Assembly: GCA_964648215.1 (NCBI GenBank)
Contig: CAZYMF010000050.1
Span: forward strand, 1 to 26,397
From: CAZYMF01 sp964648215
Lineage (GTDB): Bacteria; Desulfobacterota; Binatia; HRBIN30; JACQVA1
Length of the DNA stretch: 26,397 nucleotides
Direction: 5' to 3'
In this document: positions 6,998 through 13,386 of the stretch, piece after piece
Numbering within the stretch: the stretch's first letter is position 1
Layout: each line of letters starts with the position of its first letter
The notes under the pieces: model-generated
The model's input: the letters and a program-made list of their open reading frames with translations, nothing else
Database searches by the model: none
Told to the model about the DNA's origin: nothing
Program-made: the position numbers and the translations under genes

Positions 6998-7177
6998 GCA
7001 GCCGCACACCATACGGACACCCGGGGAGCGGATCAATCCCCGCGGCCATCCCGCGCGGGCGGCGCCAACCCAAGCCGCGCGGCTAGCTCCTGCGTTCGCC
7101 GCTGGCGCAAGCGGACCGTGCCGTCCGCCGGACACGGGCCAAGGCAGAGCGGCATTGGCACGACCCAGAGCGGCACG

Positions 7178-8293
7178 TCACAAACGAGACTCGACCCGCG
7201 CGCTTGCGGAAGCGGCCAGCGGCAACCCGCCGATGACACGACCGGTCGCCCGCACCGCCTCGGCCGCCTCGAACAGCAGCCTCTCGGTCTCCTTCCAGCC
7301 GATGCAGGCATCGGTGATCGAGACGCCGTACTCGCGCGGCGCGCCCTGGCGCCACTCCTGCTTGCCGGGTCGGAGATGGCTCTCGAGCAGGAGACCCAGG
7401 ATACGCTCGTCCCCGGCTCGCACCTGGCGCAGCACCTCGCGGCAGACCATGCCCTGCCGGCGGTGATCCTTGCCCGAGTTGTCGTGCGAGCAATCGATCA
7501 TGAGCGGGCGTGTCCCGGCGGCGGGCCGGAGCAGGGCCGCGGCACGCGCGACATCCTGCGTCTCGTAGTTACTCCGGCCGCCGCCACCGCGCAGCACGAC
7601 GTGGCGGTCGGGGTTTCCGTTCGTGCGAACGACGGCCGCCCGGCCGTCGGCGCCGATGGCCAGGAACGTGTGCGGGCGACCGGCGACGGTCATCGCGTGC
7701 CGACAGACCTCGACGTTGCCGTCGGTGGCGTTCTTGAAGCCCACCGGCATCGGCAGGCCGCTGGCCATCTGTCGGTGCGTCTGGCTCTCGGTGGTCCGCG
7801 CGCCGACGACCGCCCAACTGAGCAGGTCGGCGATGTACGGCGGCGTCAAAGGGTCGAGGGCCTCGAAGCCGCAAGGCAGCCCCATCTCGTTGATGCGCAG
7901 GAGGATCTCGCGGGCCAGCAGCAGCCCGGCCTCGATGTCGCAGGAGCCGTCGAGATGGGGGTCGTTGATCAAGCCCTTCCAGCCGAGAGCGGTACGCGGC
8001 TTCTCGAAGTACGTGCGCATGATCACGACGAGCTGGTCCCGCGTCGCCGCGGCGACGCGCGCGAGGCGCGCGGCGTAGTCGCACGCCGCCTCGGCGTCGT
8101 CAATCGAGCATGGCCCCACGACCACCAGCAGCCGGCCCCGGTCGCGGCCGTGGATGACGTCACGGATCGCCTGCCGCGCGCGGCCGACTCCGGCGTCGAT
8201 TCGTTTCGTGGACGGCAGCTTCGCCTTCACCGCGCTCGGCGCAACCAAGGCTCTCACCTCCACCGGGTTCTCGTCGTCCCTGTTCTCCGACAT
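7178..8293 (-). CDS. aroG: 3-deoxy-7-phosphoheptulonate (DAHP) synthase, class I
   Basis: A 371-residue class I (AroF/G/H type) DAHP synthase. It condenses phosphoenolpyruvate and erythrose 4-phosphate in the first step of aromatic amino-acid biosynthesis. Family signatures are intact: 'VVVGPCSIDD', 'MRTYFEKPRTALGWKGLINDP', 'WAVVGARTTESQTHR', 'GFKNATDGN', 'LRGGGGRSNY', 'MIDCSHDNSGKD' and 'VSITDACIGW', which supply the substrate and metal-binding Cys, His, Glu and Asp. ATG 8293 is chosen for the GGAAG site upstream. Upstream in-frame sequence would have to read through the intrinsic terminator at 8318-8347. Expression is apparently controlled by transcription attenuation through an aromatic leader peptide (8385-8459). 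Which paralogue symbol (aroF/G/H) is right cannot be decided, as the leader holds Phe, Tyr and Trp codons. Confidence 0.95.
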   Translation of the reverse strand: MSENRDDENPVEVRALVAPSAVKAKLPSTKRIDAGVGRARQAIRDVIHGRDRGRLLVVVGPCSIDDAEAACDYAARLARVAAATRDQLVVIMRTYFEKPRTALGWKGLINDPHLDGSCDIEAGLLLAREILLRINEMGLPCGFEALDPLTPPYIADLLSWAVVGARTTESQTHRQMASGLPMPVGFKNATDGNVEVCRHAMTVAGRPHTFLAIGADGRAAVVRTNGNPDRHVVLRGGGGRSNYETQDVARAAALLRPAAGTRPLMIDCSHDNSGKDHRRQGMVCREVLRQVRAGDERILGLLLESHLRPGKQEWRQGAPREYGVSITDACIGWKETERLLFEAAEAVRATGRVIGGLPLAASASARVESRL

Positions 8294-8317
8294 CTTGGCG
8301 CTTCCTTTCCCGCGGCC

Positions 8318-8347
8318 AAAAAAAAGCCCCGAGATCTCTCTCGGGGC
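8318..8347 (-). terminator. Intrinsic terminator acting as aroG attenuator
   Basis: On the minus strand GCCCCGAGA pairs perfectly (9 bp) with TCTCGGGGC around a GAGA loop and is followed by eight T residues. This is a textbook Rho-independent terminator, but it lies 25 nt before the aroG start codon, with the aroG ribosome-binding site after it, so it must be conditional. Its 5' arm (GCCCCG, 8342-8347) can instead pair with CGGGGC at 8402-8407 inside the leader-peptide reading frame, a possible antiterminator. Confidence 0.92.
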
Positions 8348-8384
8348 CTTGGGTTCCACGGATGTGTTTTACTTGCTCAGTCGC

Positions 8385-8459
8385 TCACGCAGATCCCCGC
8401 CGCCCCGGCTCGAACCAGGTAAAGAAGAAATAGCCAAAGTAGCGGGGGCCGTTGCTCAT
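8385..8459 (-). CDS. Aromatic leader peptide of the aroG attenuator
   Basis: A 24-codon reading frame (ATG 8459, TGA 8385-8387) just upstream of the terminator. Eight of the ten codons 7-16 are aromatic: Tyr7, Phe8, Tyr10, Phe11, Phe12, Phe13, Trp15 and Phe16 (stretch 'RYFGYFFFTWFEP'). This density in a short ORF before a conditional terminator and a DAHP synthase gene is the hallmark of ribosome-mediated attenuation, as in trp and phe operons. Scarcity of charged tRNA-Phe/Tyr/Trp would stall the ribosome and favour aroG transcription. AAGAAGAG upstream may be a weak ribosome-binding site, but the predicted promoter is so close that the mRNA may be nearly leaderless. Confidence 0.88.
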   Translation of the reverse strand: MSNGPRYFGYFFFTWFEPGRRGSA

Positions 8460-8468
8460 GATGCTCTT

Positions 8469-8497
8469 CTTTTAACCGTGGTAGGGTCGGCGGTCAA
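8469..8497 (-). promoter_or_regulatory. Candidate promoter of the aroG leader
   Basis: On the minus strand TTGACC (8492-8497), a 17-nt spacer and TAAAAG (8469-8474) match the vegetative consensus at 5/6 and 4/6. The -10 ends 9 nt before the leader-peptide ATG, so transcription would begin about at the start codon. Confidence 0.5.
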
Positions 8498-8569
8498 ACG
8501 AATTGTGAGAGGTTTTGCGCCGCCGGGGAGAACGGCGCCGTCGTCGCCCGCGATTGCCGACCCATCGCC

Positions 8570-9031
8570 TCAGGAAGCGCGCCACAGTCGCGGCGGCACC
8601 ACACGCGTCTCGTCGGCACGGTGGGCGCGGCGCACGTTGGGCCGGCTGCGCCCGATCGGCCGCCGCTTCGAGGCACACTGCGTTCTCATCCGTTGCAGAG
8701 CGATGCGCACGGCGCTGGGCTCGAGCCCGAGCGTTTCGCAGACGACGGGGAAGGAGAACGGCGAGCGACGCGAGCGGCCGTTGATCCAGGTTTCGGCTTC
8801 CGCGCGCTCGACCGCCCCTCGGGCCAGGTAGCTGACGATGCCATCCTCCAACACGGCCAGCATCAAGGCCTTGAGTCCGGTGTATTCGGCCGATCGCGAT
8901 TCCCCGCCACCAACGGGTGTAAGATGATGAGATCCGACACCGACGTTTTCGAAGACAAGTCGCACGTCGTCGTCGACGAGAGAGCCAACGACATGGAAGG
9001 AGAGGGACGGCCTTGGCCGGATTGTCCGCAT
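8570..9031 (-). CDS. Small putative HTH-like protein of unknown function
   Basis: A 153-residue protein. The conserved-looking core, residues about 49-115, runs 'YTGLKALMLAVLEDGIVSYL', then 'AETWINGRSRRSPFSFPVVCETLGLEPSAVRIAL'. The second part reads like a helix-turn-helix (VCETLGLEPSAVRIALQRM). I recall similar 'MLAVLEDAI...PFSF..VCEALG.....R..L' proteins as uncharacterised small proteins in Binatota/Desulfobacterota-like genomes; that is from memory. The N-terminal 48 residues and the basic C-terminus (from about residue 116) look low-complexity and variable. ATG 9031 is firmly chosen by AGGAGG 5 nt upstream. A promoter at 9092-9121 fits. DNA binding is inference. Confidence 0.7.
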   Translation of the reverse strand: MRTIRPRPSLSFHVVGSLVDDDVRLVFENVGVGSHHLTPVGGGESRSAEYTGLKALMLAVLEDGIVSYLARGAVERAEAETWINGRSRRSPFSFPVVCETLGLEPSAVRIALQRMRTQCASKRRPIGRSRPNVRRAHRADETRVVPPRLWRAS

Positions 9032-9091
9032 GTGCGCCTCCTGGCGTCTTGCGGATCGTTCCGTGCCAACGACCCGATCCGAATCGACGAC

Positions 9092-9121
9092 AGTATCCAA
9101 CTCCCTGTCGACTTTTGTCAA
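9092..9121 (-). promoter_or_regulatory. Candidate sigma-70 promoter for the HTH-like gene
   Basis: Minus strand TTGACA (9116-9121, perfect -35), an 18-nt spacer, and GATACT (9092-9097, 4/6). The start site would lie near 9085, giving about 54 nt of 5' UTR that contains the AGGAGG site. The rest of the 290-nt intergenic stretch (9032-9322) shows a 12-bp perfect palindrome AGCAGGCCTGCT at 9164-9175 and nothing else I can name. Confidence 0.55.
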
Positions 9122-9308
9122 ACTCACAACATGGATGAGCCAGCAGCCCTTTCTATAGGATAGAGCAGGCCTGCTGCGGCGCATAGTGAATGCCGTGGAA
9201 CATGCTTGGGCGCTGGCGGAACACTCGCGCAAGACCTCCCCGGGGGTGGGGCTCGGCAACCGCGGCAACGGAGAAGGCCCCGGGGCTTCCGCGAAGGTCG
9301 CGAATCGC

Positions 9309-9314
9309 TACAAT
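9309..9314 (+). promoter_or_regulatory. Candidate -10 (TACAAT) of a leaderless transcript
   Basis: TACAAT matches the -10 consensus at 5/6 and ends 8 nt before the metallophosphoesterase ATG at 9323, which lacks a ribosome-binding site. No good -35 is visible. Confidence 0.4.
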
Positions 9315-9322
9315 CAACCCGA

Positions 9323-10492
9323 ATGCGCCGCCACGTCCTCGTCTTCCTCTTTCTGACCGTCGTGCTCACCGTGCTCGTCGGCGGCCATCTCTACCTGGCA
9401 CGTCGGCTGGTCTGGGACCTCGATTGGCCGGCGCCCATCCCTGGTTTGTTGCTCGGGCTCATCTTCCTCGGCGCCACGACGCTGGTCTTGCAGCCGGTCG
9501 GCGAACGCCGCCTGCCGCCAGGGCTGGCGCGCCTGATCGCCTGGCCGGCTTCCCTCTGGATGGGGTTCGCTTTCCTCCTGCTCACCGGGCTACTGATCTC
9601 CGACGCCATGTGGGCGCTGTTGGGCGCGACGATCTCCCCCGGAGAAGGCGCTGGACTCCTCGCAGCGCGAACACGCGCCATTGCCGTCGTCGGCCTCGCC
9701 GCTTTCGCCGGCATGGCCGGCGTTCGCGGCGCCCTTCGCGGTCCCGTGCTGCGGCGCGTCGATCTCCATCTACCCCGCTGGCCACGCGCGCTCGACGGCT
9801 TCCGTATCGTCCAGTTGAGCGACATCCACATCGGGCCGATTCTGGATCGGCGCTTCGCCGCCGAGCTGACGGCACGCTGCAACGCGCTGGCCCCCGATCT
9901 GATCGCCGTCACCGGCGACCTGGTCGACGGCAGCGTCGCTCGTATCGCCGCGGAGGTCGCTCCCTTCGCTCACCTGCGCGCCCGTCATGGCGTCTTCTTC
10001 ATCACCGGCAATCACGACCACTACTCGGGCGCCGACGGCTGGGTCGAGCACGTCCGCACGCTCGGCTTCCGCGTCCTGCGTAACGAGCGCGTCACCATCG
10101 GCGAGGGCGACGACTCCTTCGCTCTCGCCGGCGTCGAGGACCATCACGCCCAGTTGGTCAGCGACAACCACCGCGAAGATCTGCCCGCGGCGCTGGCCGG
10201 GCACGATCCCGGGCGGCCCGTGGTACTGCTGGCGCACGACCCGGCCGCGTTCGACGAGGCCGCCCGGCTGGGTGTCGACCTGCAGCTCTCCGGCCACACC
10301 CACGGCGGCCAGATCTGGCCCTTCACCTACCTCGTGCGCCTGAGCACGCCGTACGTGGCCGGGCACTATCGCAACAACGGCGCGCAGCTCTACGTCAGCC
10401 GCGGCACCGGCTTCTGGGGCCCGGCGATGCGCCTGTTCGCGCCCGCGGAGATCACGGAAATCGTCGTCAAGTCGAGAGACGAGAGTCAATAG
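9323..10492 (+). CDS. Membrane-anchored metallophosphoesterase
   Basis: A 389-residue calcineurin-like phosphoesterase of the YkuE/YaeI-like type. The N-terminal part has about four hydrophobic segments (roughly 5-25, 38-57, 73-97, 118-136), and the catalytic domain starts near residue 160. All metal-site motifs are present: 'QLSDIHIG' (Asp167, His169), 'VTGDLVDG' (Asp199), 'ITGNHDHYSG' (Asn230, His231), 'VVLLAHDP', and 'LSGHTHGGQIWP'. Known relatives hydrolyse phosphodiesters or phospholipid head groups at the membrane. ATG 9323 begins the first membrane segment; there is no Shine-Dalgarno, but TACAAT ends 8 nt before it, so the mRNA may be leaderless. The last codons ('KSRDESQ') lie in a heptad-repeat array. 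Confidence 0.92.
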   Translation: MRRHVLVFLFLTVVLTVLVGGHLYLARRLVWDLDWPAPIPGLLLGLIFLGATTLVLQPVGERRLPPGLARLIAWPASLWMGFAFLLLTGLLISDAMWALLGATISPGEGAGLLAARTRAIAVVGLAAFAGMAGVRGALRGPVLRRVDLHLPRWPRALDGFRIVQLSDIHIGPILDRRFAAELTARCNALAPDLIAVTGDLVDGSVARIAAEVAPFAHLRARHGVFFITGNHDHYSGADGWVEHVRTLGFRVLRNERVTIGEGDDSFALAGVEDHHAQLVSDNHREDLPAALAGHDPGRPVVLLAHDPAAFDEAARLGVDLQLSGHTHGGQIWPFTYLVRLSTPYVAGHYRNNGAQLYVSRGTGFWGPAMRLFAPAEITEIVVKSRDESQ

Positions 10493-10502
10493 TCGAGAGG
10501 GG
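10468..10502. repeat. Heptad-period repeat overlapping a stop codon, locus E
   Basis: Five 7-nt units in phase, caagtcg, agagacg, agagtca, atagtcg and agagggg, cover the last codons and the TAG stop (10490-10492) of the metallophosphoesterase gene. The unit atagtcg is identical to units of loci A and D on one strand. Confidence 0.65.
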
Positions 10503-10837
10503 CAGCGGGCATCGAAGGCAGCGGTGGCGGCGAAGCGTCCGGCACCGGCTCTTCAGGCCACGTCGAAGTCGCCGATGTGCCGCAGGACGCCGGCCAAGGA
10601 TGCGTCCGAACTGGTCGCGGCAAAAAGTCCCTAGACTGTCCATCGTTCATGCCCTATGCCGGTAATTACCGGTCGATGCCATTCAATCTGTCGCGGCGGA
10701 TGTCGATTCCGAGCGCGAGGGTTCGACACTGAAGCAGAACCACCCCGGCGGGTGCCTGGGGCGAGTGTCGAGCCAATGATGTGAACAGCCGGTTTGCAGA
10801 GCCGGCGCGAGGCACGGGAGAAAGCGAGGCATACCGA
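10493..10837. other. 345-bp intergenic region with several inverted repeats, no gene seen
   Basis: No convincing gene lies between the metallophosphoesterase and the BNR gene. A 14-bp palindrome is at 10659-10672. A nested structure spans 10723-10771: TCGACACT (10723-10730) pairs with AGTGTCGA (10764-10771), with CACCC-CGGC-GGGTG (10741-10754) inside. A 5-bp hairpin GCCGG/CCGGC lies at 10788-10806. The nested element could be the 5' UTR of the BNR-MoaD transcript. No vegetative promoter is clear. Confidence 0.6.
10659..10672. promoter_or_regulatory. Perfect 14-bp palindrome CCGGTAATTACCGG
   Basis: CCGGTAATTACCGG is fully self-complementary with an AT centre in GC-rich intergenic DNA, about 165 nt upstream of the BNR-repeat gene. 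It looks like a dimeric regulator site; no cognate regulator is adjacent. Confidence 0.45.
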
Positions 10838-11953
10838 ATGAGCAAGGTACGCGTGCTGGTCGGCACACGCAAAGGCGCATTCATCCTGGCGGCGGACGGG
10901 AAACGCGAGCGGTGGGACGTCAGTGGCCCCCACTTCGCGGGCTGGGAGATCTACCACATGAAGGGATCCCCCGCCGACCCGGACCGGCTGTACGCGTCGC
11001 AGAGCAGCAGCTGGTTCGGGCAGCTCGTCCAGCGCTCCAACGACGGCGGCCGGACCTGGGAGCCGGTCGGCAATCAGTTCGTCTACGACGGCATTGCCGG
11101 CACACACCAGTGGTACGACGGCACGCCGCACCCCTGGGAGTTCGCGCGCGTCTGGCATCTCGAGCCGTCGCTCGCCGACCCCGACGTCGTCTACGCCGGG
11201 GTCGAAGATGCCGCCCTGTTTCGCACCACCGACGGCGGCCAGACGTGGCGGGAGCTCCCCGGGCTGCGCGGCCACGGCTCCGGACCCAAGTGGCAGCCCG
11301 GCGCCGGCGGCATGTGCCTGCACACCATCTTGCTGGACCCGAGCAACCCCGAGCGGATCTTCATCGCCATCTCGGCCGCGGGTGCCTTCCGCAGCGACGA
11401 TGCCGGACGGACGTGGCGACCGATCAACCGCGGCCTGCGGTCCGAGCAGATCCCCGACCCGACCGCCGAGGTCGGCCACTGCGTCCACCGCATCGCCATG
11501 CACCGATCGCGTCCGAGCGTGCTGTTCATGCAGAAGCACTGGGACGTGATGCGCAGCGACGACGCCGGCGACTCGTGGCACGAGGTCAGCGGCAACTTGC
11601 CCACCGACTTCGGCTTCCCGATCGACGTGCACGCGCACGAGCCCGACACCGTCTACGTCGTGCCGATCAAGAGCGACTCCGAGCACTACCCGCTCGACGG
11701 CAAGCTGCGCGTCTACCGTAGCCGCAGCGGGGGGCACGAGTGGGAGGCGCTGACCCGAGGCCTGCCGCAGAGCGACTGCTACGTGAACGTGCTGCGCGAC
11801 GCCATGGCGGTCGACTCGCTCGACGCGTGCGGTGTGTACTTCGGCACCACCGGCGGGCAGGTGTACGCCTCGGCCGATGCCGGCGACACCTGGGCTCCCA
11901 TCGTTCGCGATCTTCCGGCCGTCCTGTCCGTCGAGGTGCAGACGCTGCCATGA
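10838..11953 (+). CDS. BNR/Asp-box repeat beta-propeller protein (sialidase-like fold)
   Basis: A 371-residue protein predicted to be a six-bladed beta-propeller. Six Asp-box-type motifs are visible in order: 'SNDGGRTWEP', 'TTDGGQTWRE', 'SDDAGRTWRP', 'SDDAGDSWHE', 'SRSGGHEWEA' and 'SADAGDTWAP'. The N-terminus, 'VLVGTRKGAFIL', is the first strand, so there is no signal peptide and the protein should be cytoplasmic. The arginine triad and Tyr/Glu of true sialidases cannot be recognised, so 'sialidase' describes the fold only. ATG 10838 is chosen because it begins the first strand; a weak GAGG lies about 8 nt upstream. Its stop overlaps the start of the MoaD/ThiS-like gene (ATGA), implying translational coupling and a shared function, which is not established. 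Confidence 0.88.
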   Translation: MSKVRVLVGTRKGAFILAADGKRERWDVSGPHFAGWEIYHMKGSPADPDRLYASQSSSWFGQLVQRSNDGGRTWEPVGNQFVYDGIAGTHQWYDGTPHPWEFARVWHLEPSLADPDVVYAGVEDAALFRTTDGGQTWRELPGLRGHGSGPKWQPGAGGMCLHTILLDPSNPERIFIAISAAGAFRSDDAGRTWRPINRGLRSEQIPDPTAEVGHCVHRIAMHRSRPSVLFMQKHWDVMRSDDAGDSWHEVSGNLPTDFGFPIDVHAHEPDTVYVVPIKSDSEHYPLDGKLRVYRSRSGGHEWEALTRGLPQSDCYVNVLRDAMAVDSLDACGVYFGTTGGQVYASADAGDTWAPIVRDLPAVLSVEVQTLP

Positions 11954-12246
11954 TCCGCGTCGTGCTGCCGACGCATCTGCGCCGCCTGGCCCGCGTCGAC
12001 GGCGAGGTGCAACTGGAGATCGCCGGCGAGGTCACGCAGCAGTCGGTTCTCGCGGCGCTCGAGGCCCGCTACCCGATGCTGCGCGGCACGATCCGCGACC
12101 AGGTCACGCAACGTCGCCGGCCGTTCGTGCGTTTCTTCGCCTGCGCCGAGGATCTGTCCCACGAAGCGCTGGACGCCCCGCTGCCCGCCGCGGTGGCGAC
12201 AGGAACCGAGCCGTTCGTGATCCTCGGCGCCATGGCCGGCGGCTGA
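11950..12246 (+). CDS. MoaD/ThiS-family ubiquitin-like protein ending in Gly-Gly
   Basis: A 98-residue beta-grasp protein. It opens with the strand 'IRVVLPTHLRRLARV', continues with 'TQQSVLAALEARYPMLRGTIRD' (the helix and following loop typical of MoaD), and ends 'VILGAMAGG' with the exposed C-terminal Gly-Gly used for adenylation and thiocarboxylation. Sulfur carriers of this fold serve molybdopterin, thiamine or amino-acid synthesis, or protein modification. None of those pathways, and no E1-like MoeB/ThiF, is encoded nearby. Its ATG overlaps the BNR-gene stop by 4 nt. I recall BNR-repeat/MoaD pairs in other bacteria, which would mean a dedicated unknown role. Confidence 0.88.
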   Translation: MIRVVLPTHLRRLARVDGEVQLEIAGEVTQQSVLAALEARYPMLRGTIRDQVTQRRRPFVRFFACAEDLSHEALDAPLPAAVATGTEPFVILGAMAGG

Positions 12247-12266
12247 CCAGGCAAGGACGTGAATGC

Positions 12267-12332
12267 ATGCGCTACATGCCGTTGAGCTACGGCGACGCAA
12301 ACGCCTGGATCACTGAATCAGTGAGTCCATGA
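12267..12332 (+). pseudogene. Possible N-terminal remnant of a YCII/DGPF-type protein
   Basis: A 21-codon frame beginning 'MRYMPLSYGDANAW' closely resembles the start of YCII-related DGPF-domain proteins ('M.YMLLIYGDE.AW' as I recall it). It stops at 12330-12332, and no continuation is visible in the following frames. It lies 20 nt after the MoaD-like stop and runs into a small palindrome (CACTGA-A-TCAGTG, 12311-12323) and a repeat region. I read it as a truncated relic; a functional micropeptide is the alternative. Confidence 0.4.
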
Positions 12333-12388
12333 CCCGTGACTGGCGGCTGGACAGCCAGATCGAGAAGCCGGGCGTGGCGGTGGCGCGT

Positions 12389-12442
12389 GGGGTGAGGGTG
12401 GATCGGAACCTCACCCCGGCCCTCTCCTTGGTAAGGAGAGAG
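12389..12442. repeat. Paired hairpins containing a CCTCACCC...CCCTCTCC palindromic element, copy 1
   Basis: GGGGTGAGG (12389-12397) pairs with CCTCACCCC (12409-12417), and CTCTCCTT (12422-12429) pairs with AAGGAGAG (12433-12440). The core, CCTCACCC-N3-CCCTCTCC-N7-GGAGAG, recurs at 21535-21567. The element lies between convergent genes (MoaD/remnant and enoyl-CoA hydratase) and may stop transcription from either side. The surrounding 12333-12505 holds no gene. Confidence 0.65.
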
Positions 12443-12505
12443 ACCCTGGAGGCGGCGTGTCGATCTCTTCGATTCGCTACGTTCTCGGGGTGGGGCCGCG
12501 CCCAC

Positions 12506-13342
12506 TCACCCTTTGCTGAGATCGTTCCAGGTCTCCTCGAAGCTGCGCTTCTCCATGGCCGGCGTCTGCATGCCCGCGGCCATGGCCGCCGCCATGCGCT
12601 GGCGCGCGCCGTCCGTCTGCACGGACTGGAAGAAGAGCTGCTCCTCCCGCACCAGCGCGTCCTCGATGCCGGCGTCGGCCAGGGCCACCGCTTCCTTCGC
12701 CAGCGCAATCGCCTCCGGCGGAAAGCTGGCGATGCGGTAGGCCAGGCGGTTGACGAAGTCGGTGATGCCTGCGGCTGGCAGGGCGCGGTTGACGTAGCCG
12801 TAGCGCTCGGCCAGCTCGGCGTCGAAGTCGCCGCCGCCGAGGACGATCTCCAGCGCCCGGCCGCGACCCACCAGCCGCGGCAGGCGCGCGCAGCCACCGC
12901 CGCCCGGGATGATACCGACGCCGACCTCCGGCTGCCCGAGGATCGCCTTGCCGCGGGCGGCAAAACGCATGTCGCACGACAGCGCCAGCTCGCTGCCGCC
13001 GCCGCGGCAGCGCCCTTCGATCTTGGCGATGGTGGCCTTGGGCATGGTGCGGAAGCGATCGGCCATCGCGTGGAACATGCCCAGCTTCTCCTGCCGCGGC
13101 GGCACCTCGGGCGGAAGCTGCTGGATCAGGGTGACGTCGGCATGGGCGATGAAAAAATCGGGGTTGGCGCTCTGCAGCACCACGACCTTCACCGCCGCGT
13201 CCTCCGCCAGCTCGCGTCCGGCGCGGTCGAGATCCGGGATCAGGATCATGTCGAGCAAATTGATCGGCGGATGGTCGATCGTGACGAAGGCCACGCCGCG
13301 ATCGACCGCCACTCTCAAACTCGAGTATCCTTCGTAAGCCAT
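12506..13342 (-). CDS. Enoyl-CoA hydratase/isomerase family protein
   Basis: A 278-residue crotonase-fold protein. 'DFFIAHADVTLI' corresponds to the oxyanion-hole/CoA region, and 'IEGRCRGGGSELALSCDMRFA' carries the first catalytic-position Glu (GGSELAL). 'LGQPEVGVGIIPGGGG' carries the second Glu. Both general acid/base positions of enoyl-CoA hydratases are therefore present, so hydration of a 2-enoyl-CoA is a reasonable prediction. GGAGGTGA lies ahead of ATG 13342. It is the last gene of the minus-strand acyl-CoA operon, 135 nt after the acyl-CoA synthetase, with a repeat-derived hairpin in between. Confidence 0.92.
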   Translation of the reverse strand: MAYEGYSSLRVAVDRGVAFVTIDHPPINLLDMILIPDLDRAGRELAEDAAVKVVVLQSANPDFFIAHADVTLIQQLPPEVPPRQEKLGMFHAMADRFRTMPKATIAKIEGRCRGGGSELALSCDMRFAARGKAILGQPEVGVGIIPGGGGCARLPRLVGRGRALEIVLGGGDFDAELAERYGYVNRALPAAGITDFVNRLAYRIASFPPEAIALAKEAVALADAGIEDALVREEQLFFQSVQTDGARQRMAAAMAAGMQTPAMEKRSFEETWNDLSKG

Positions 13343-13386
13343 GATTCACCTCCGGGGCCAAGCTTGAAGCCGAAACCGAGTTTCAA

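Noticed and set aside
6716..8422. Long plus-strand open frame opposite pdxH and aroG
   Set aside because: It spans two unrelated minus-strand genes, a promoter region and an attenuator; its composition is that of an antisense shadow.
10553..10620. Minus-strand tail reading 'SLAGVLRHIGDFDVA' before a stop
   Set aside because: It looks protein-like for about 23 codons, but an in-frame TAG lies just upstream and no start is present; too short to call a gene or relic with confidence.
10838..11953. Secreted sialidase
   Set aside because: There is no signal peptide, and only Asp boxes are visible; the catalytic Arg triad and Tyr/Glu pair of sialidases are not recognisable.
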